NCBI GenBank assembly: GCA_945883335.1 | Contig: CAMCXI010000007.1 | Location: forward strand, 1-64,000 | Length of the DNA: 64,000 nucleotides | From: Candidatus Methylopumilus universalis | Lineage (GTDB): Bacteria > Pseudomonadota > Gammaproteobacteria > Burkholderiales > Methylophilaceae | Direction of reading: 5' to 3' | Shown here: piece after piece, positions 62,238 through 64,000 of the stretch | Numbering within the stretch: the first letter of the stretch is position 1 | Layout of the letters: each line of letters opens with the position of its first letter | Made by a program: the position numbers and the translations under genes | The notes under the pieces: model-generated | Database searches by the model: none | Told to the model about the DNA's origin: nothing | Seen by the model: only the letters and a program-made list of their open reading frames with translations

Positions 62238-63758
62238 TTAGAAGAAGCCTAGCTTTTTAGGGCTGTAGCTCACTAACAAGTTTTTAGTTTGTTGGTAGTG
62301 ATCAAGCATCATTTTGTGTGTTTCACGGCCGATACCTGATTCTTTGTAGCCGCCGAACGCTGCATGTGCTGGGTAAGCATGGTAGCAGTTAGTCCAAACG
62401 CGACCAGCTTTGATGCCACGACCCATGCGGTATGCACGGCTGCCATCACGACTCCAAACGCCAGAACCTAAACCGAAGATGGTGTCGTTAGCGATTTCCA
62501 AAGCTTCCGCTTCGTCTTTAAAGGTTGTGACAGCAAGCACTGGTCCAAAAATTTCTTCTTGGAAAATGCGCATTTTGTTGTGGCCTTTAAATAGCGTTGG
62601 CTGAACATAGTAACCTTGTGACAAATCGCCACCTAGTTTGTTTTGTTGGCCGCCGATTAATAATTCAGCACCTTCTTGTTTACCGATGTCCATGTAAGAC
62701 ATGATCTTGTTCAGTTGGTCAGCAGAAGCTTGTGCGCCAAGCATTGTATTTGGATCAAGTGGGTTGCCTTGTTTGATCGCTGCAACACGTGGCAATACAC
62801 GTTCCATGAATTTGTCATAAACAGATTCTTGGATCAATGCACGTGATGGGCATGTACAAACTTCACCTTGGTTGAATGCGAATAATACCAAGCCTTCAAC
62901 GGCTTTATCAAAGAAGTCGTCGTCAGCTGCTGCGATGTCATCAAAGAAGATGTTAGGTGATTTGCCACCTAACTCTAGTGTTGCAGGAATCAAGTTACCA
63001 GCGGCAGCTTGAGCAATTACGCGGCCAGTAGCTGTAGAGCCTGTGAACGCAATTTTTGCGATACGGCGGCTATTAGCAAGTGGGGCACCAACTTCACGGC
63101 CATAACCGTTCACAATATTCATCACGCCAGGTGGCACGATGTCAGCAATCGTTTCCATCATAATCATGATGCTAATTGGTGTGAATTCAGCTGGCTTCAT
63201 CACAACACAGTTACCAGCAGCTACAGCAGGTGCAAGTTTCCATGCAGCCATGAGAATTGGAAAGTTCCAAGGAATAATTTGACCAATAACGCCTAGTGGT
63301 TCGTGGAAGTGATACGCAACCATTGTGTCGTCGATCTCGCTCAGTGTGCCTTCTTGAGCACGTAAGCAACCAGCAAAGTAACGGAAATGATCGATTGCCA
63401 ATGGGATGTCAGCATTCATTGTTTCGCGGATTGGTTTGCCGTTGTCGATTGTTTCAGCAGTTGCTAATAACTCAAGGTTAGCTTCTAAACGGTCAGCGAT
63501 TTTAAGCAACATGTTCGCGCGCTCTTGCACGGATGTTTTGCCCCATTTGTCAGCAGCAGCGTGCGCTGCATCTAATGCCAACTCAACGTCAGCTGCGCCA
63601 GAGCGTGCTGCTTTTGTGTATGGCAAACCAGTAATTGGTGTGATTACATCAAAGTATTCGCCGCCGACAGGTGCAACCCATTTTCCGCCGATAAAGTTAT
63701 CATATTTGGCTTTGTATGGGATTTTTACACCCATGCCTTTTAATAGTTCTAAGCTCAT
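62238..63758 (-). CDS. NAD-dependent aldehyde dehydrogenase, ExaC type
   Basis: 506 aa from the ATG at 63758, with GGAG nine bases upstream (the ATG at 63764 is too close to it); 506 is the ExaC length I recall. ALDH motifs: [35 protein letters not shown] (Glu262) and [13 protein letters not shown] (catalytic Cys301, with a second Cys at 303). It probably oxidises acetaldehyde or related short aldehydes. DUF779 is its usual partner. The 236 bases upstream to the window edge hold no gene. Confidence 0.92.
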   Translation of the reverse strand: MSLELLKGMGVKIPYKAKYDNFIGGKWVAPVGGEYFDVITPITGLPYTKAARSGAADVELALDAAHAAADKWGKTSVQERANMLLKIADRLEANLELLATAETIDNGKPIRETMNADIPLAIDHFRYFAGCLRAQEGTLSEIDDTMVAYHFHEPLGVIGQIIPWNFPILMAAWKLAPAVAAGNCVVMKPAEFTPISIMIMMETIADIVPPGVMNIVNGYGREVGAPLANSRRIAKIAFTGSTATGRVIAQAAAGNLIPATLELGGKSPNIFFDDIAAADDDFFDKAVEGLVLFAFNQGEVCTCPSRALIQESVYDKFMERVLPRVAAIKQGNPLDPNTMLGAQASADQLNKIMSYMDIGKQEGAELLIGGQQNKLGGDLSQGYYVQPTLFKGHNKMRIFQEEIFGPVLAVTTFKDEAEALEIANDTIFGLGSGVWSRDGSRAYRMGRGIKAGRVWTNCYHAYPAHAAFGGYKESGIGRETHKMMLDHYQQTKNLLVSYSPKKLGFF

Positions 63759-63764
63759 TCTCAT

Positions 63765-64000
63765 TATCTCCGTGGTATTTTTTTAAGTGATTTACATTTG
63801 CCATGTTGCTTAAGTACCACTTATAACTTTACTCCAAATCTGAAGAAAATGAAGCCCCTTAACCAATCAAAATAAGCGTTTTTTTATGCAGTAGGTGGAA
63901 AGTGTCTGATGTTTAAGTTTTTTTAAATTAACCATATTATGAAAATGGATTAATTTTATGGGGAATTAGCGATTTTTACTCGCCAATACTGAACACAAGC
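63765..64000. other. Upstream region of the aldehyde dehydrogenase, no gene found
   Basis: AT-rich sequence with several T runs. At 63966-63984 there is an imperfect inverted repeat (TTAGCGA/TCGCCAA) that could be an operator or hairpin. I see no convincing sigma-70 or sigma-54 element and no open frame worth reporting. Confidence 0.4.

Noticed and set aside
63406-63786. Plus-strand frame opposite the aldehyde dehydrogenase start
   Set aside because: Antisense shadow with no family similarity.

Overview
The window is 64 kb of ordinary, densely packed bacterial chromosome. Gene content points to a betaproteobacterium: TrpS with a long insertion, the yciB-yciI-bolA-ppiC block, PHP-yciO-M50-trpS-scpA-scpB-rluB, RhlE, Hsp33, GluQ, and an ExaC-type aldehyde dehydrogenase with DUF779. 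The moderate GC (about 45% by eye) and the flavocytochrome c fragment at the left edge fit Nitrosomonadales, perhaps Methylophilaceae; that assignment is inference. I see no rRNA, tRNA, insertion sequence, prophage or CRISPR array.

Layout. 1-1.9 kb: the end of a sulfide-dehydrogenase flavoprotein, a small exported protein and an exported SMP-30-like propeller. 2-3.5 kb (minus): periplasmic cyclophilin and serB. 3.6-8.7 kb (plus): sucCD, an exported ankyrin protein, nadE and glnB. 8.7-10.8 kb (minus): feoAB behind a perfect 19-bp Fur-box palindrome. 10.8-12.9 kb (minus): ppiC-type foldase, bolA, yciI, yciB. 13-19.2 kb (plus): PHP phosphatase, yciO, M50 protease, trpS, scpAB, rluB.

19.2-37.1 kb is the most unusual part. 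A nine-gene minus-strand operon (26995 down to 19230) encodes two CFA-type lipid methyltransferases, a DUF1365 protein, a flavin oxidoreductase, a fatty-acid desaturase, a lipocalin, and DUF6134, DUF1295 and DUF2878 proteins. Divergent from it are msrA, an exported PrxQ peroxiredoxin and a small exported protein. Then come two divergent paralogous trypsin-TPR proteins with a structured, terminator-ended element between them, small membrane proteins, a photolyase-like protein with its domains in swapped order, a 49-aa Cys-rich DUF2256 protein, a CtpA-type protease, a DUF429 protein and an iron-sulfur (6-4) photolyase. Together this looks like a light/singlet-oxygen response island: membrane-lipid rewriting, oxidative repair and DNA photorepair. 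No obvious light-responsive regulator is encoded here.

37-49.7 kb is housekeeping: dapD, an ArsC-like protein, dapE, prmB, a Loiv-type M48 lipoprotein protease, kup, xseA, dsbB, cysM, a PolB-like exonuclease, rlmD and an orphan peptide-binding lipoprotein. 49.8-60.2 kb: a YgiQ-type radical SAM protein, a TraB/GumN protein, a second lipocalin, rhlE, rsuA, rpiA, a GST, a SpoU methyltransferase, hslO, gluQ and DUF3301. 60.2-61.7 kb: amt behind a sigma-54 promoter and two NtrC-like sites three helical turns apart. 61.8-64 kb (minus): DUF779 and an ExaC-type aldehyde dehydrogenase separated by a terminator.
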